NCBI GenBank assembly: GCA_030149815.1
Contig: JASLHI010000005.1
Span: forward strand, 119,510 to 183,509
Reading direction: 5' to 3'
Source of the DNA: Aquirhabdus sp.
Lineage (GTDB): Bacteria > Pseudomonadota > Gammaproteobacteria > Pseudomonadales > Moraxellaceae
Length of the DNA: 64,000 bases
A model generated the notes under the pieces. That model worked only from the letters and a program-made list of their open reading frames with translations. It made no database searches and was not told the DNA's origin. Shown piece after piece: positions 63,160 through 64,000 of the stretch. Made by a program: the position numbers and the translations under genes. The stretch's first letter is position 1. Each line of letters begins with the position of its first letter.

Positions 63160-63759
63160 TCAACAGCGCAGTGGTTGACCATCGGTATCTTCATAAATGC
63201 CATCATGGTTTAGGTCTGGAGATGGGCGTACATGTCCCATCATACTCAGTACAACCGATCGATGATATTGTGAGTTTTCACCACAATAGAGCAACGAACC
63301 GTTACTTCCGAGAGGTAATCCGCTTTCTTGAAACAGAATATGTGGTCGACGACCAGCACCTCGCCAGATTAAATTTCCGTAATGTAGCTCAAGTGGGGTG
63401 TAGAGCAGGATATGATCTGTTGGAAAATCGATCCTACCATTATGGTTTAAATCTGTGAAAGTGAGCATTCCATCACGCCATTGCCCTGTACATCCTGACG
63501 ATATTCCTCCACAAACGGAAATCGCAGTACGATAGGTCAGTGTACTAGATCGAGCAAAACTTAGGGTTGGTGCAATTTTCCTAAATAGTTGACGTGCTTC
63601 GCTTTCCTTTTGCCAATTCTGGAGTGATGGAAAAGCGATCACGGTCAAAATGATGAAAATGCCAATGGTGATCATTAGTTCTACAAGAGTGAATCCACAT
63701 TGTGTGCTAAAGAAGATACGATGCGATTTTGTTTCTTGGGGATTTTTTTGTTGATTCAT
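63160..63759 (-). CDS. FimT/GspH-like type IV pilus minor pseudopilin
   Basis: A 199-residue protein with a prepilin peptidase site CG/FTLVELM (cleavage after G22, with Glu at position +5), a hydrophobic helix (LMITIGIFIILTVIAFPSL) and a GspH/FimT-type globular domain with paired cysteines. Two DLNHxGxI-type loops (DLNHNGRIDF and DLNHDGIYED) resemble calcium-binding loops. The 22-residue leader is longer than usual. Minor pseudopilins prime pilus assembly and some bind DNA for uptake. Other pilin genes are not in the window. Confidence 0.88.
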   Translation of the reverse strand: MNQQKNPQETKSHRIFFSTQCGFTLVELMITIGIFIILTVIAFPSLQNWQKESEARQLFRKIAPTLSFARSSTLTYRTAISVCGGISSGCTGQWRDGMLTFTDLNHNGRIDFPTDHILLYTPLELHYGNLIWRGAGRRPHILFQESGLPLGSNGSLLYCGENSQYHRSVVLSMMGHVRPSPDLNHDGIYEDTDGQPLRC

Positions 63760-64000
63760 AATAAATGTTGTAAGATTTTTGCTGTATATAATACTGTTTT
63801 AATGACACTTTACACTAGTGTGCGGATTGTTTTAATATAAAATTGTTCGATCGATAAGATCGAAGGTGTTTCTAAATTTTACTAAACAGCAACAGAAGCA
63901 CTGGTCGACTTGGTTAACAATTGAAACAAGATGTAACGCTCGCTTCACCAGAAAGATCGTGTTATTGTGCACTCTACAAGTAGATAGAAGCAAGTAGAGT
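63760..64000. other. Right-edge intergenic region with palindromes
   Basis: No gene is visible. It contains the palindrome ACACTAGTGT near 63812, the hairpin TTCGATC/GATCGAA at 63846-63864, and ACTCTAC/GTAGAGT arms at the window end. It is upstream of the pseudopilin gene. A structured leader of a gene beyond the right edge is possible. Confidence 0.35.

Noticed and set aside
63840..64000. Resemblance to an rRNA operon leader at the right edge
   Set aside because: There are hairpins but no recognisable 16S start, boxA or conserved leader in the window.
1..64000. CRISPR array, tRNA, riboswitch or intact insertion sequence
   Set aside because: I looked for regular repeats, T-loop signatures and transposase motifs on both strands by reading and found none. 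A tRNA or covariance-model search would be decisive.

Overview
The window looks like chromosomal DNA of a gammaproteobacterium of the family Moraxellaceae, close to or within Acinetobacter. The strongest indicators are a BfmR/BfmS two-component pair whose regulator reads almost like the Acinetobacter protein, the MesX/MesD methionine synthase pair known from Acinetobacter baylyi, an AdeT-type solute-binding protein and a bioC-bioD pair. Base composition is moderate with AT-rich intergenic DNA. The species cannot be fixed from sequence alone. I saw no tRNA, rRNA gene, CRISPR array or intact insertion sequence.

Layout. 1-5.9 kb: the end of mobA, then tsaB, two convergent undecaprenyl-diphosphate phosphatase genes, rsmJ, bioC and bioD. 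6-16.2 kb: a membrane-anchored C13 peptidase, the formaldehyde detoxification genes frmA and fghA (about 3.7 kb apart), a DapA-type aldolase, rpe, and small conserved genes. 16.5-22.8 kb: an orphan type VI secretion vgrG directly overlapping a putative peptidoglycan-targeting effector, which overlaps a secreted putative immunity protein. 22.8-33.3 kb: regulators (TetR, PaaX, MocR) and redox enzymes, including two tandem fatty acid desaturases. 33.4-36.1 kb: a cyanide-insensitive-type cytochrome bd oxidase operon with a 43-residue third subunit. 36.3-39.2 kb: poorly known genes and a decayed short-chain dehydrogenase.

39.5-43.2 kb: mesX, mesD, a flavin reductase and a TauE/SafE exporter, a likely oxygen- and flavin-dependent, folate-independent methionine synthesis unit. 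43.2-45.4 kb: a type II restriction-modification pair (NgoPII-like endonuclease plus C5-cytosine methylase) lies between nrdB and a degenerate relic of the 3' end of nrdB, next to a truncated copy of a small gene from 39 kb. 45.5-50.4 kb: nrdB, a small WYL-like gene and nrdA. A 667-bp divergent region holding two adjacent DnaA-type boxes separates nrdA from bfmR. 51-53.7 kb: bfmR and bfmS with strong hairpins between them. 53.7-64 kb: a TetR/MpaB-oxygenase divergent pair around a perfect palindrome, an SDR, an AdeT-like protein, prfC, a TatD hydrolase, tcdA, a thiolase and a FimT-like pseudopilin.

The most interesting items are the vgrG-effector-immunity cassette, the restriction-modification island flanked by the nrdB relic, the WYL-like protein inside the ribonucleotide reductase locus, and a dispersed 30-bp repeat that forms MITE-like inverted pairs.
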